A stretch of 64,000 bases of DNA, taken from positions 1,488,001 through 1,552,000 of the forward strand of contig NZ_JABTEX010000002.1 of assembly GCF_015711645.1 (NCBI RefSeq), written 5' to 3'. The notes below the pieces were generated by a model that was not told the origin of the DNA, made no database searches, and saw only the letters and a program-made list of their open reading frames with translations. The DNA comes from Planomonospora sp. ID82291. GTDB lineage: Bacteria; Actinomycetota; Actinomycetes; Streptosporangiales; Streptosporangiaceae. Made by a program: the position numbers and the translations under genes. Below are positions 51,781-61,105 of this stretch, piece after piece (positions within the stretch are counted from its first letter, which is position 1; each line of letters opens with the position of its first letter).

Positions 51781-52345
51781 GCGCGGAACGAGGCGGCCGT
51801 GCGGGCCGGATACCTGGCCTACCTGGCGTACTCGCTGCTCTTCCTCCCGGTGATCGCCGCTCTCGTCACGGCCGTCACCGGCGGTGGGGCGGGTAGGGTG
51901 CACTCCCTCGCCAGGATCGCCGTCGTCCTCGCCGGGCTGTCCGCCCTGGCCCGGGCGATCGGCATCCTGCGCTGGCTCACCGCGATGCCCGCCCTCGCCG
52001 CCGCCTGGGGCGACGCCGACGACGCGCTGAAGCAGGTCATCGCCGTGCAATTCCAGGCGCTGAACGACTTCGGCGGCGGAATCGGCGAGATCCTCGGGGT
52101 CTCGGCCCTCGACGCGGCGGCCGTCGCGTGCGCCTCGCTAGCCGTCCGCGCGCACGTGTCGCGCTGGCTGACCTGGCTGGGCCTGCTGGCGGCGGCGGCC
52201 GCGCTGACCCCCATGGTCGAACTGGCCGGCCAGGACGCGGGCCCGCTGACCAGCTTCGCCGTCACCGCGGTCCAGGTGTGGTTCCTCGCCGCCGCCGCAG
52301 CCCTCATCACCCGGTCGTCGGGCCGGTGGGGTCCGCCCGGGTCAG
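51781..52345 (+). pseudogene. remnant of a multi-pass membrane protein (DUF4386-like)
   Basis: The plus-strand frame encodes AGYLAYLAYSLLFLPVIAAL, RIAVVLAGLSALARAIGILR, FGGGIGEILGVSALDAAAVA, RWLTWLGLLAAAAALTPMVE and FAVTAVQVWFLAAAAALITR: five or so membrane helices in the order of DUF4386-type proteins. The expected N-terminal helix is missing and the region before 51781 does not encode one in any frame. The frame also runs on past 52345 into the antisense of a tetR gene. It is best read as a truncated gene whose 5' part was deleted. Confidence 0.5.
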
Positions 52346-53040
52346 ACGGGCAGTCCCAGCAGGGCGGCGTGGCAGCGCACGGCGTGGTCGAAGGCCGGGG
52401 CGGGATCGAGGATGGCGTTGTTGAACTGGCCGAACAGCTCGAATCCGACCCAGCCGAACAGCCCGGTCCAGGCGGTCACCGCCCGGGCGACCACCTCGTC
52501 GGGGACGCCGGGCATGAGTTCCCGCACCCGCGCCGCGTCCCGGCCGAACGAGGCGGGGACGGGCGGGCAGAGGTCCGGCGGGTTCAGCACCCCGGCCCGG
52601 TGGGCGTCGGAGACGATCCGGCCGTAGACGACGGTGTCGCGGATCGCCGCGGCGACGGTGTCGACCGGGGCCTTGTAGCCGGGCACGGGGGAGCCGTACA
52701 GCAGGGCGTACTCGTGCGGGTGCGCCAGCGCCCAGTCCCGTACGGCATGGCAGACCGCGAGCCACCGACCGGTGTGGTCGCCGGGGGGGCAGGCCGCGTC
52801 GGCGTTCTCCACGGCCTCGCCGAGGGCGTTGTAACCGTCGATGATCAGCGCCGTGAGCAGGTCGTCCCGCGAGGGGAAGTAGCGGTAGATCGCCGAGGAG
52901 ACCATGCCCATCTCGCGGGCCACCGCGCGCAGCGAGAGTCCCGCCGCGCCATCGAGGGCCAGCTGCCTGCGGGCGATGTCGGTGATCTCGCGGGTCAGCT
53001 CGGCCCGGACCCGCTCACGTGCTGTACGGCCTGCGCTCAT
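52342..53040 (-). CDS. TetR-family regulator
   Basis: A 232-residue TetR repressor. The N-terminal HTH reads LDGAAGLSLRAVAREMGMVS and SAIYRYFPSRDDLLTALIID. The C-terminal domain contains VVARAVTAWTGLFGWVGFEL, a WHG-type effector-binding region. It is transcribed divergently from an NAD-dependent epimerase gene with two palindromes in the intergenic region, so it almost certainly controls that gene and itself. The ligand is unknown. ATG 53040 was chosen; the frame extends to 53115 across the operator. Confidence 0.92.
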   Translation of the reverse strand: MSAGRTARERVRAELTREITDIARRQLALDGAAGLSLRAVAREMGMVSSAIYRYFPSRDDLLTALIIDGYNALGEAVENADAACPPGDHTGRWLAVCHAVRDWALAHPHEYALLYGSPVPGYKAPVDTVAAAIRDTVVYGRIVSDAHRAGVLNPPDLCPPVPASFGRDAARVRELMPGVPDEVVARAVTAWTGLFGWVGFELFGQFNNAILDPAPAFDHAVRCHAALLGLPV

Positions 53041-53072
53041 GGATCGACCGTACCAGAGCGTTGGAAAGAAAC

Positions 53073-53087
53073 GAGAGCACCGCTCTT
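53073..53087. promoter_or_regulatory. TetR-type operator site 1
   Basis: GAGAGCACCGCTCTT, arms GAGAGC/GCTCTT around ACC, 33 nt upstream of the tetR start. It overlaps the -35-like TTGACG at 53086-53091 read on the plus strand. Confidence 0.75.
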
Positions 53088-53107
53088 GACGATCTGCGCT
53101 CCAATGA

Positions 53108-53122
53108 GAGAGCATCGCTCTC
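53108..53122. promoter_or_regulatory. TetR-type operator site 2
   Basis: GAGAGCATCGCTCTC, perfect 6-bp arms around ATC. It is the same motif as site 1, centred 35 bp away, and covers the position of the -10 region for a plus-strand promoter starting with TTGACG. Confidence 0.8.
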
Positions 53123-53267
53123 AGAACAGAACGGCAATCCGAGTCATTGGGCCGGACGGACCGCCCCGGTGATCGCCTCAGCCGTGGTCTGCGCCGCCGG
53201 CGCCGTTCTCCGGCTCGTCCGGCGGCGGTGCGAGCCGGTCCGGAAACCAGGGGAAGGAACGATCGAT

Positions 53268-54212
53268 ATGGCCAAGCACGTCGTCGTGGGAGCGGGGCAG
53301 GTCGGCTCCGAGGTGGCCCGGGTGCTGGCGGGGCGCGGAGACGAGGTCGTCCTCGTCAGCCGCTCGGGTTCGGGCCCGGACCTGCCGGGCATCCGCAAGG
53401 AGGCGGCCGACGCGGCCGACCGCGAGCGGCTGACCCGGCTGGCCGCGGGCGCCGAGGCGTTGTACAACTGCGTCAACCCGCCCTACCCGAGGTGGGCGCA
53501 GGACTGGCCGCCGATGGCCGGATCGCTGCTGGCCGCCGCCGAGGCCACCGGCGCCGGATACGTCATCCTCGGAAACCTCTACGTCTACGCGGCCCCCGAC
53601 CGGCCGATGAAGGAGAACGATCCGCTCACCCCGCCCAGCGCCAAGGGCGCCGTCCGGGTCCGCATGTGGCAGGACGCGCTGGCCGCGCACGAGGCGGGCC
53701 GGGTCCGGGTCACGGAGATCCGCGGCTCGGACTACTTCGGCCCCGGCTGCCGGGACCAGTCGCACCTGGGGGACCGGTTCGTCCCCCCGCTGCTGGCGGG
53801 CCGGACCGTGCGCCACATCGGCGACCCCGACCAGCCGCACAGCTGGACCTACGTGCCCGACGTGGCCCGGGCCCTGGTGGCCGCCGCGACCGGCGACCGG
53901 TCCTGGGGCCGCGCCTGGCACGTCCCCACCGGTCCGGCGATGACCTACCGGGCCGTGGCGGAGCGGCTGTGCGAGCTGGCGGGCGCCCCCCGCCCGGCGG
54001 TCAAGGCCATGCCCCACTGGCTCGTCCGGACGGCGGGGGTCTTCTCGCCCCTGCTCGGTGAACTGGAGGAGCTGCGCTACCAGTTCGTCCGGCCCTTCGT
54101 GCTCGACTCCACCGACTTCCAGTCCGCCTTCGGCATGGCGCCCACCCCGGTGGACGAGGCGCTGACCGCGACGATCGCCTGGTGGCGCGAGCGCCTGGCC
54201 GCCGCGGCGTGA
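53268..54212 (+). CDS. NAD(P)-dependent epimerase/dehydratase family protein (atypical SDR)
   Basis: A 314-residue Rossmann protein starting HVVVGAGQVGSEVARVLAGR (GxGxxG) with GDEVVLVSRSGSGPDL. The middle has YNCVNPPYPRWAQDWPPMAG, GYVILGNLYVYAAPDRPMKE (Tyr in the YVYA position), RVTEIRGSDYFGPG, and HSWTYVPDVARALVAAA. The classical YxxxK is not evident, as in atypical extended SDRs. Ribosome site GGGGAAGGAAC precedes ATG 53268 by 7 nt. It is divergent from tetR. Similar TetR-linked SDRs handle stress or xenobiotics; substrate unknown. Confidence 0.88.
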   Translation: MAKHVVVGAGQVGSEVARVLAGRGDEVVLVSRSGSGPDLPGIRKEAADAADRERLTRLAAGAEALYNCVNPPYPRWAQDWPPMAGSLLAAAEATGAGYVILGNLYVYAAPDRPMKENDPLTPPSAKGAVRVRMWQDALAAHEAGRVRVTEIRGSDYFGPGCRDQSHLGDRFVPPLLAGRTVRHIGDPDQPHSWTYVPDVARALVAAATGDRSWGRAWHVPTGPAMTYRAVAERLCELAGAPRPAVKAMPHWLVRTAGVFSPLLGELEELRYQFVRPFVLDSTDFQSAFGMAPTPVDEALTATIAWWRERLAAAA

Positions 54213-54236
54213 CGGACGGCGACGCGGGCCGGGCCG

Positions 54237-55523
<1,287 letters not shown>

Positions 55524-55794
55524 GAAGGAGGCCCTCCATACGGTGGGCGGGGCGCCGTTGCCCCGCCCGAGGCGGTTGTTCGTGATGAGCGTAACCACGA
55601 TGCGTCACCGGGTGGGGGCGGCGGTGTTGCGTTCTCGTGGCCGGTCCTTGTCGGGTTCCGCACGTGTCGGCTGATCCGTTGTTACCGATCAAACCGGCTG
55701 GGCATTGGGAGGGGAACACGCCGATATGGCAGGCTCGTGATGATGAGTCCGCCATTCCGTAGTGGCTGATCCGTAGGCTGAGGAGACGAACGAC

Positions 55795-57360
55795 GTGCCG
55801 GAACTTGTGGTCGGGCCGCTGCTGCGCTATGTCGACGCGACGAGCGCCTCCATCTGGGTGGAGACCAGCGAGCCGTGCGAGGTGACGGTCGAGGCGGGGC
55901 GGGCGCGGGGGAGCGCACGGACGTTCACCGTGCACGGCCACCATTACGCCATCGTGGACGTGGACGGCGGCGGGGCCTACGAGGTCCGGCTCGACGGGGA
56001 GACGGTCTGGCCGCTGCCGGACCACCCGCCCAGCCGGATCCGGCTGCTCGGCTCCGACGGTCCCCGGAAGGTGATGTTCGGCTCCTGCCGGACCAGCGTG
56101 CCGCACGACACGCTGCACACCATCTCGCACGGGGTGGACGTCCTGCGCGCGTACGGCTGCCACCTGATGGAGTCCGCCGGGACGCTCGCGGCCGACGGCT
56201 GGCCGGACCTGCTGCTCCTCCTCGGCGACCAGGTCTACGCCGACGAGCCGTCCGCCGAGATGCTGGAGTTCATCGCCGGACGCAGGGACACCGAGCCGAA
56301 GAAGGAGATCGCCGACTTCGAGGAGTACGCCGAGCTGTACCGGGTGGCCTGGACCGACCCGGAGATCCGCTGGATGCTCTCGACCGTGCCCACCGCGATG
56401 ATCTTCGACGACCACGACCTGCGCGACGACTGGAACACCTCGGCCGACTGGCGCGAGAAGATGTCCACGGTGGAGTGGTGGCCGCGCCGGGTGATCTCGG
56501 GGCTCGGCGCCTACTGGGTCTACCAGCACCTGGGAAACCTGTCGCCCGCCGAGCGCGAGGCCGACGGCCTGCTCGGCAAGCTGTGCGCCGCGGAGGGCGA
56601 CGGGGCGGAGATCCTCGACGCGTTCGCCGCGCACGCCGACGCGGTCCCCGCAGGCAGCAGGTGGAGCTACGCCCGCGACCTGGGCTCGACCCGGCTGATC
56701 ATGCTCGACACCCGCTGCGCCCGGCAGCTCACCCCGGGGGACCGGCGCATGATCGACCCGGTCGAGTGGGAGTGGCTCACCGGGCAGCTGGAGCGGGAGG
56801 GCGCCGAGCGCTTCGTGATCGGCTCGTCGGTGCCGTTCCTGCTCCCGGCCGGCATCCACCACATCCAGAACTGGAACGAGGCCCTGGCGCAGGGGGCGTG
56901 GGGCAGGCGGGTGGCCCGGCTGTCGGAGATGCTGCGCCAGGCCATCGACCTGGAGCACTGGTCGGCCTTCCGCCGCTCCTTCGAGGACCTGGCGCGGCTG
57001 CTGGTCGAAACGGGCAAGCCGGTGGTCATCCTCTCCGGCGACGTGCACTACTCCTACGTCGCCAAGGCCCGGCGCCACCCGATCCACCAGCTGGTCTGCT
57101 CGCCCATCCGCAACCCGCTCAGCCGGACGCTCCGCCTGGCCAACATCGTCGCCCAGTTCGGCGTCGCGACCCTGATCGGCGGCGCGCTCTCCCGCCTGGC
57201 GAAGATCCCCCGACCGCCCATCCGGTGGCGGATCACCGAGGGCCCGTGGTTCTCCAACGCCATCGCCACGCTCGACCTGGAGGGGCCGCTCTCGGCCCGC
57301 TGGGACACCGCCACCAGCACGGGCGTCACCGAGGTCGCCACGGTGGACCTCAGGGCCTGA
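55795..57360 (+). CDS. PhoD-like metallophosphatase
   Basis: A 521-residue protein with an N-terminal Fn3-like/DUF7800 domain (PLLRYVDATSASIWVETSEP; GHHYAIVDVDGGGAYEVRLD). The PhoD-type catalytic domain follows: VMFGSCRTSVP, DLLLLLGDQVYADE, TAMIFDDHDLRDDWN and VVILSGDVHYSYVAKAR. These match the calcium/iron-binding pattern of PhoD alkaline phosphatases. There is no Tat or Sec signal at the N-terminus, unlike secreted PhoD, so it is probably cytosolic. GTG 55795 with GAGGAG 9 nt upstream. The substrate is unclear; phosphodiester or phosphomonoester hydrolysis is likely. Confidence 0.88.
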   Translation: MPELVVGPLLRYVDATSASIWVETSEPCEVTVEAGRARGSARTFTVHGHHYAIVDVDGGGAYEVRLDGETVWPLPDHPPSRIRLLGSDGPRKVMFGSCRTSVPHDTLHTISHGVDVLRAYGCHLMESAGTLAADGWPDLLLLLGDQVYADEPSAEMLEFIAGRRDTEPKKEIADFEEYAELYRVAWTDPEIRWMLSTVPTAMIFDDHDLRDDWNTSADWREKMSTVEWWPRRVISGLGAYWVYQHLGNLSPAEREADGLLGKLCAAEGDGAEILDAFAAHADAVPAGSRWSYARDLGSTRLIMLDTRCARQLTPGDRRMIDPVEWEWLTGQLEREGAERFVIGSSVPFLLPAGIHHIQNWNEALAQGAWGRRVARLSEMLRQAIDLEHWSAFRRSFEDLARLLVETGKPVVILSGDVHYSYVAKARRHPIHQLVCSPIRNPLSRTLRLANIVAQFGVATLIGGALSRLAKIPRPPIRWRITEGPWFSNAIATLDLEGPLSARWDTATSTGVTEVATVDLRA

Positions 57361-57392
57361 GGGGGTCCGCCGCGGGCCTCATGCCTCAGGGT

Positions 57393-57434
57393 CTGAGGCC
57401 TGAGGCCTGAGGCCTGAGGTCTGAGGCCTGAGGC
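57393..57434. repeat. 7-bp tandem repeat, six copies, between convergent genes
   Basis: CTGAGGC units start at 57393, 57400, 57407, 57414, 57421 and 57428; the fourth reads CTGAGGT. CCTCAGG at 57384-57390 is the inverted form, so the array can also fold into hairpins. It lies between the PhoD and rocD gene ends. Confidence 0.9.
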
Positions 57435-57477
57435 CCGGCCGGCCGCCCGTGGCCGGCGGGGACCACGGGCGGCGGGG

Positions 57478-58689
57478 CTACCGGGAGAGGTCCCCGAGCG
57501 CGTCGGCCAGCTGGTCGACGGCCCAGAGGAGGTCCTCCTCGGCGATGACGATCGGCGGGGCGAGGCGGATGGTGGAGCCGTGGGTGTCCTTGGCCAGGAC
57601 GCCCCGGCGCATGAGCGCCTCGGAGATCTCCCGGCCGCTCCCGATCGAGGGGTCGATGTCCACGCCCGCCCACAGGCCCCGCCCGCGCACGGCCACCGCG
57701 CCCCGGCCGACCAGCGTGTTCAGCCGCTCGTGCAGGACGGCGCCCAGCTGCTTGGAGCGGGCCTGGTACTCCCCGGTGTTGAGCAGGTCGATCACCGCGC
57801 ACGCCACCGCGCAGGCGAGCGGGTTGCCGCCGAAGGTCGAGCCGTGCTGCCCCGGCCGGATCACGCCGAGGACGTCGGCGTTCGCCGCGATGGCCGAGAC
57901 CGGGACGACGCCGCCGCCCAGCGCCTTGCCCAGCACGTAGACGTCGGGGACGACGCCCTCGTGGTCGCAGGCGAAGGTCTCGCCGGTACGGCCCAGGCCG
58001 GACTGGATCTCGTCGGCGATCATCAGCACGTTCTGCTCGGTGCACAGCTCGCGGACCTGCCGCAGGTAGCCGTCCGGCGGCACGAGCACGCCGGCCTCGC
58101 CCTGGATGGGCTCCAGCAGCACCGCGACCGTGTCGGCGTCGATGGCCTCGCGGATCGCCTCCACCGAGCCGTACTTAACGATCTTGAAGCCCGGCGTGTA
58201 GGGGCCGTAGCCGCCGTGGGCGTCGGGGTCGGTGGAGAAGCTCACGATCGTCGTGGTGCGGCCGTGGAAGTTGTCCTCCATGACGATGATGTTCGCCCGG
58301 TCGCGGGCGACGCCCTTGACCTCGTACCCCCACTTGCGGGCCGTCTTGATCGCCGTCTCCACGGCCTCGGCGCCGGTGTTCATCGGCAGGACCATGTCCT
58401 TGCCGGTGAGGTCGCCCAGCCCGGCGGCGAAGGCCGCGAACTGGTCGTGGAAGAAGGCGCGGCTGGTCAGGGTGAGTCTGTCGAGCTGCTCCCGCGCCGC
58501 TTCGATGATCTTGGCGTTCCCGTGCCCGAAGTTCAGCGCCGAGTAGCCGGACAGGCAGTCCAGGAACCGGCGCCCCTCGACGTCGGTGACCCAGGCGCCC
58601 TGCGCCTCGCGGATCACGATGGGGAGGGGGTGGTAGTTGTGCGCGCTGCGGCGCTCGCTGAGCTCGATGAGCTCGGCCGTGGTGGTCAT
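57478..58689 (-). CDS. rocD: ornithine aminotransferase
   Basis: A PLP-dependent transaminase converting ornithine to glutamate-5-semialdehyde. The 403-residue protein has HNYHPLPIVIREAQGAWVTD, LSGYSALNFGHGNAKIIEAA, NTGAEAVETAIKTARKWGY, FHGRTTTIVSFSTDPDAHGG, LIADEIQSGLGRTG (PLP Asp) and VLGKALGGGVVPVSA (Schiff-base Lys). ATG 58689 gives the normal family N-terminus (MTTTAELIELSE). An alternative ATG at 58740 overlaps the ddaH stop as ATGA with GGAG 8 nt before, so a coupled, 17-residue-longer form is possible. It is the last gene of the Lrp-ddaH-rocD set. Confidence 0.94.
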   Translation of the reverse strand: MTTTAELIELSERRSAHNYHPLPIVIREAQGAWVTDVEGRRFLDCLSGYSALNFGHGNAKIIEAAREQLDRLTLTSRAFFHDQFAAFAAGLGDLTGKDMVLPMNTGAEAVETAIKTARKWGYEVKGVARDRANIIVMEDNFHGRTTTIVSFSTDPDAHGGYGPYTPGFKIVKYGSVEAIREAIDADTVAVLLEPIQGEAGVLVPPDGYLRQVRELCTEQNVLMIADEIQSGLGRTGETFACDHEGVVPDVYVLGKALGGGVVPVSAIAANADVLGVIRPGQHGSTFGGNPLACAVACAVIDLLNTGEYQARSKQLGAVLHERLNTLVGRGAVAVRGRGLWAGVDIDPSIGSGREISEALMRRGVLAKDTHGSTIRLAPPIVIAEEDLLWAVDQLADALGDLSR

Positions 58690-58736
58690 CGGTACGTCAC
58701 CGTCTTCTCTGATGCGCGGCGTCTGCCGCTCGGCGT

Positions 58737-59636
58737 TCATCCCCGGATCTCCAGCGTGCAGCACTTCGGTCCGCCGCCGGCCTTGCGGAGCTCGGAGAAC
58801 TCGATCGGGACGACCTCGAAGCCTCCGCGTTCGAGCGCGCTCCGCAGTCCCGCCGCCTCTTCGTTGATCACTACATGGGTGCCGTCGCTGACCGCGTTGA
58901 GGCCCAGTACGGCTGCGTCGTCCTCGCCGGCGATGACGGCGTGGGGGAAGAGGCGGCGCAGTACCTCCTGGCTCCCCGGAGAGAAGGCACCCGGGAAGTA
59001 TGCCACGTTATGTCCGTTTAATGGGAAAAGGGCCGTGTCCAGGTGGTAGAAGCGCGGGTCCACCAGGCGCAGGGTCACCACCGGGCGGCCGAGGAACTCC
59101 TGCACCTCGGAGTGGGCGGCGACGTCGGTGCGGAACCCGGTCCCGGCCAGGACGACGTGGTCGAGGGTGAGGAAGTCGCCCTCGCCCTCGTTGGTGAAGT
59201 CCGCCTCGCGCACCCGCTCGTAGCCGTTGCGGACGAACCAGTCCAGGTAGGCCGGGCCCTCGGCGGCCCGTTCGGCGTGGGTGAACCGCGCGCCGTACAC
59301 CCGGCCGTCGACGACCAGCGCGCCGTTGGCCGCGAAGACCATGTCCGGCAGGCCCTCCACCGGGTCGATCAGGCTGACCCGGTGCCCCAGGGCCTCATAG
59401 GCGCTCCTGAGCCCCTCCCACTGCCGGATCGCCACCTCGCGGTCGGCGCCCGCGACCGGATCCATCCATGGATTGATCCGGTACTCGACCGCGAAGTGCT
59501 CGGGCGGGCACATGAGGAAGTGCCGCGCCGCGGTGCTCCCGCCCGCCGCGGGGAGCGGGACCCCGGCCGCCGCGGGCGCGGGCCGGACGCCGGGCGCCGC
59601 GGAGGGGCCGGGACGGGCTCTCTCCCGGCCCAGCAC
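58737..59636 (-). CDS. ddaH: dimethylargininase-type amidinohydrolase
   Basis: Hydrolyses N,N-dimethylarginine (or arginine-like guanidines) to citrulline and an amine. The protein has HFLMCPPEHFAVEYRINPWM, MVFAANGALVVDGRVYGARF, NEGEGDFLTLDHVVLAGTGF, LRLVDPRFYHLDTALFPLNG with the catalytic His, and the nucleophile Cys in GGGPKCCTLEIRG. The start is unclear: GTG 59636 yields 299 residues with an Ala/Pro-rich 40-residue leader, while ATG 59513 would remove the first strand (HFLM). Its stop overlaps the alternative rocD ATG 58740. With rocD it forms an arginine-family catabolic pair: the enzyme supplies citrulline/ornithine-type carbon. In vivo substrate is inferred. Confidence 0.88.
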   Translation of the reverse strand: MLGRERARPGPSAAPGVRPAPAAAGVPLPAAGGSTAARHFLMCPPEHFAVEYRINPWMDPVAGADREVAIRQWEGLRSAYEALGHRVSLIDPVEGLPDMVFAANGALVVDGRVYGARFTHAERAAEGPAYLDWFVRNGYERVREADFTNEGEGDFLTLDHVVLAGTGFRTDVAAHSEVQEFLGRPVVTLRLVDPRFYHLDTALFPLNGHNVAYFPGAFSPGSQEVLRRLFPHAVIAGEDDAAVLGLNAVSDGTHVVINEEAAGLRSALERGGFEVVPIEFSELRKAGGGPKCCTLEIRG

Positions 59637-59770
59637 CCCGGTGACTTCGCTGGCTGTGATGGCACACCTCCACGAGGGGACGTCGCGTCAGGGACGGCAA
59701 CAGCCTAGGAACGGGGTTCACGCAGGCCAAGGGGTCTGTCGTGCGTGTCGGCGCGGCTTTCGCGCGTCCT

Positions 59771-60259
59771 TCAGGCCAGGAACGGCGATTCGTTGCGCGG
59801 GGTGATCGGCGGGGCGTCGATCAGCCGGGAGAGCACGATGGAGCTCTTGGTCCGCACCACGAACGGCTCGGCGGAGATGCGCTCGATCACCCGCTCCACG
59901 TGGCGCACGTCCGTCGCCCGGATGTGCAGCAGCGCGTCGGCCTCCCCGGTGATCGTGCACGCCGAGACCACCTCCGGGTTGCGGGCCACGGCCATCCCGA
60001 TCTCCGCCGGCGAGGTCTTGCCCGCGCAGAACAGCTCGACGTACGCCTCGGTGGTCCAGCCGAGCGCCGCGGGTTCCACCCGCGCGGTGAACCCGGTGAT
60101 CGCCCCCGCCCCGCGCAGCCGGTCCACCCGCCGTTTCACCGCCGACGCCGACAGGCCCACGCGCTGCCCGATCTCCGCGTAGGTGGCGCGGGCGTCCTCG
60201 ACGAGCGCCCCGATGATGTCGCGATCCAGCCGGTCCAACTCCACGCTGCTTTGTAACAC
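59771..60259 (-). CDS. Lrp/AsnC-family regulator
   Basis: A 162-residue leucine-responsive-type regulator. The HTH is ELDRLDRDIIGALVEDARAT then YAEIGQRVGLSASAVKRRVD. The C-terminal RAM/ACT ligand domain contains TEAYVELFCAGKTSPAEIGM, ACTITGEADALLHIRATDVR and VVRTKSSIVLSRLI. GTG 60259 or 60244 are both possible; the former was used. It lies 134 nt upstream of ddaH on the same strand; in relatives this gene adjoins the ddaH-rocD pair, so it probably controls it in response to an amino acid. Confidence 0.9.
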   Translation of the reverse strand: MLQSSVELDRLDRDIIGALVEDARATYAEIGQRVGLSASAVKRRVDRLRGAGAITGFTARVEPAALGWTTEAYVELFCAGKTSPAEIGMAVARNPEVVSACTITGEADALLHIRATDVRHVERVIERISAEPFVVRTKSSIVLSRLIDAPPITPRNESPFLA

Positions 60260-60314
60260 AGCCGCGCGACCGGGCGGTGCGCGGCCGTCCCCAGGCACCC
60301 CGTCCCGCACACGG

Positions 60315-60346
60315 CGAGGGCCGCGGCGGGTGCGCCGCGGCCCTCG
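60315..60346 (-). terminator. terminator of the CDP-alcohol transferase/DUF5941 operon
   Basis: CGAGGGCCGCGGCG (60315-60328) pairs with CGCCGCGGCCCTCG (60333-60346): 14 perfect pairs with loop GGTG. It lies 48 nt past the DUF5941 stop. Confidence 0.85.
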
Positions 60347-60394
60347 AGGTCGGGTCGTACGGCGGGCGCCGGCGGGCGCCCGGTACGAGGGTCG

Positions 60395-61105
60395 TCAAGC
60401 GGGCTCGGCCTCGCCGGTCGCCTGCTCCATGGCCTCCTCGGGGGAGGTCTCCAGGTCGTCGCTCTCCTGGGCCTTGGACGCCGAGGCCTTGTCCAGCCGG
60501 ACCCAGCTCGTCACGCTTTCGACGGCGAACAGCACGCCCAGGTAGAGCGTGAGCGCGGCCAGCACCCAGGTCAGCACGCCCAGCGCGGCGCCCGCTCCGA
60601 GCAGCAGGAGGCGGATCTCCCAGCCCAGCCCGGCGCGGAACACCCAGTCGGGCGGCCAGATGCCCTGCCGGGTCCGGTAGACGGTGTCGTAGGTGTGGTA
60701 GCCGACGACGTACAGCAGGACGAACAGCAGCCACTTGGGCGCGTCCGCGGCCAGGCCGACCAGGATGACGATCAGGAACTCGGTCGCCCGGATCAGCGGC
60801 GGCACCAGCCAGTCGAGCTTGCCCAGGTGGTCGCGGGCCGCGGTGGGCAGCACCAGCGCCACCATGGCCAGCACGGGGACGATCAGCACGGGGCCGTCGT
60901 CCAGGACCCCGGCCACCGCCATCACGACCACCGCGAGCAGCGCGGCGAGGGAGGCCGGAACCGGGGGCAGGCCCGGGCCGACCGCGCGGCGCAGCGCGGT
61001 GACCAGCGGGCCGTCGTCGCGGTAGGCGAGCAGGCGCGCGGTCTGGATGCGCAGGCGCTCCTCGTAGGGGTCGGGAGCGGGGGTGGCCTGCGGCTGGGTG
61101 ATCAT
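60395..61105 (-). CDS. DUF5941 membrane protein
   Basis: A 236-residue protein with a cytosolic N-terminus (PYEERLRIQTARLLAYRDDG) and about five membrane helices: LAALLAVVVMAVAGVL; LIVPVLAMVALVLP; FLIVILVGLAADAP; WLLFVLLYVVGYHTYDTVYR; RLLLLGAGAALGVLTWVLAA. The YHTYDTVYRTRQG after the fourth helix and WPPDWVFRAGLGWEIR are the conserved core of DUF5941. The tail is acidic. Its start overlaps the stop of the CDP-alcohol transferase by 4 nt (61102-61105), which is the usual arrangement, so it likely completes that phospholipid enzyme or handles its product. Confidence 0.85.
   Translation of the reverse strand: MITQPQATPAPDPYEERLRIQTARLLAYRDDGPLVTALRRAVGPGLPPVPASLAALLAVVVMAVAGVLDDGPVLIVPVLAMVALVLPTAARDHLGKLDWLVPPLIRATEFLIVILVGLAADAPKWLLFVLLYVVGYHTYDTVYRTRQGIWPPDWVFRAGLGWEIRLLLLGAGAALGVLTWVLAALTLYLGVLFAVESVTSWVRLDKASASKAQESDDLETSPEEAMEQATGEAEPA

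Noticed and set aside
41050-52345. integrative element with attachment sites
   Set aside because: No integrase, tRNA gene or flanking direct repeats could be found at either edge.
51535-53172. 545-codon plus-strand frame as one intact gene
   Set aside because: Only 51781-52345 looks like protein; the rest is antisense to tetR or lacks protein character, so it is treated as a remnant.
55524-55794. GlnR operator upstream of gdhA
   Set aside because: GTAAC occurs once, but the second half-site at the required spacing does not match the GlnR consensus.
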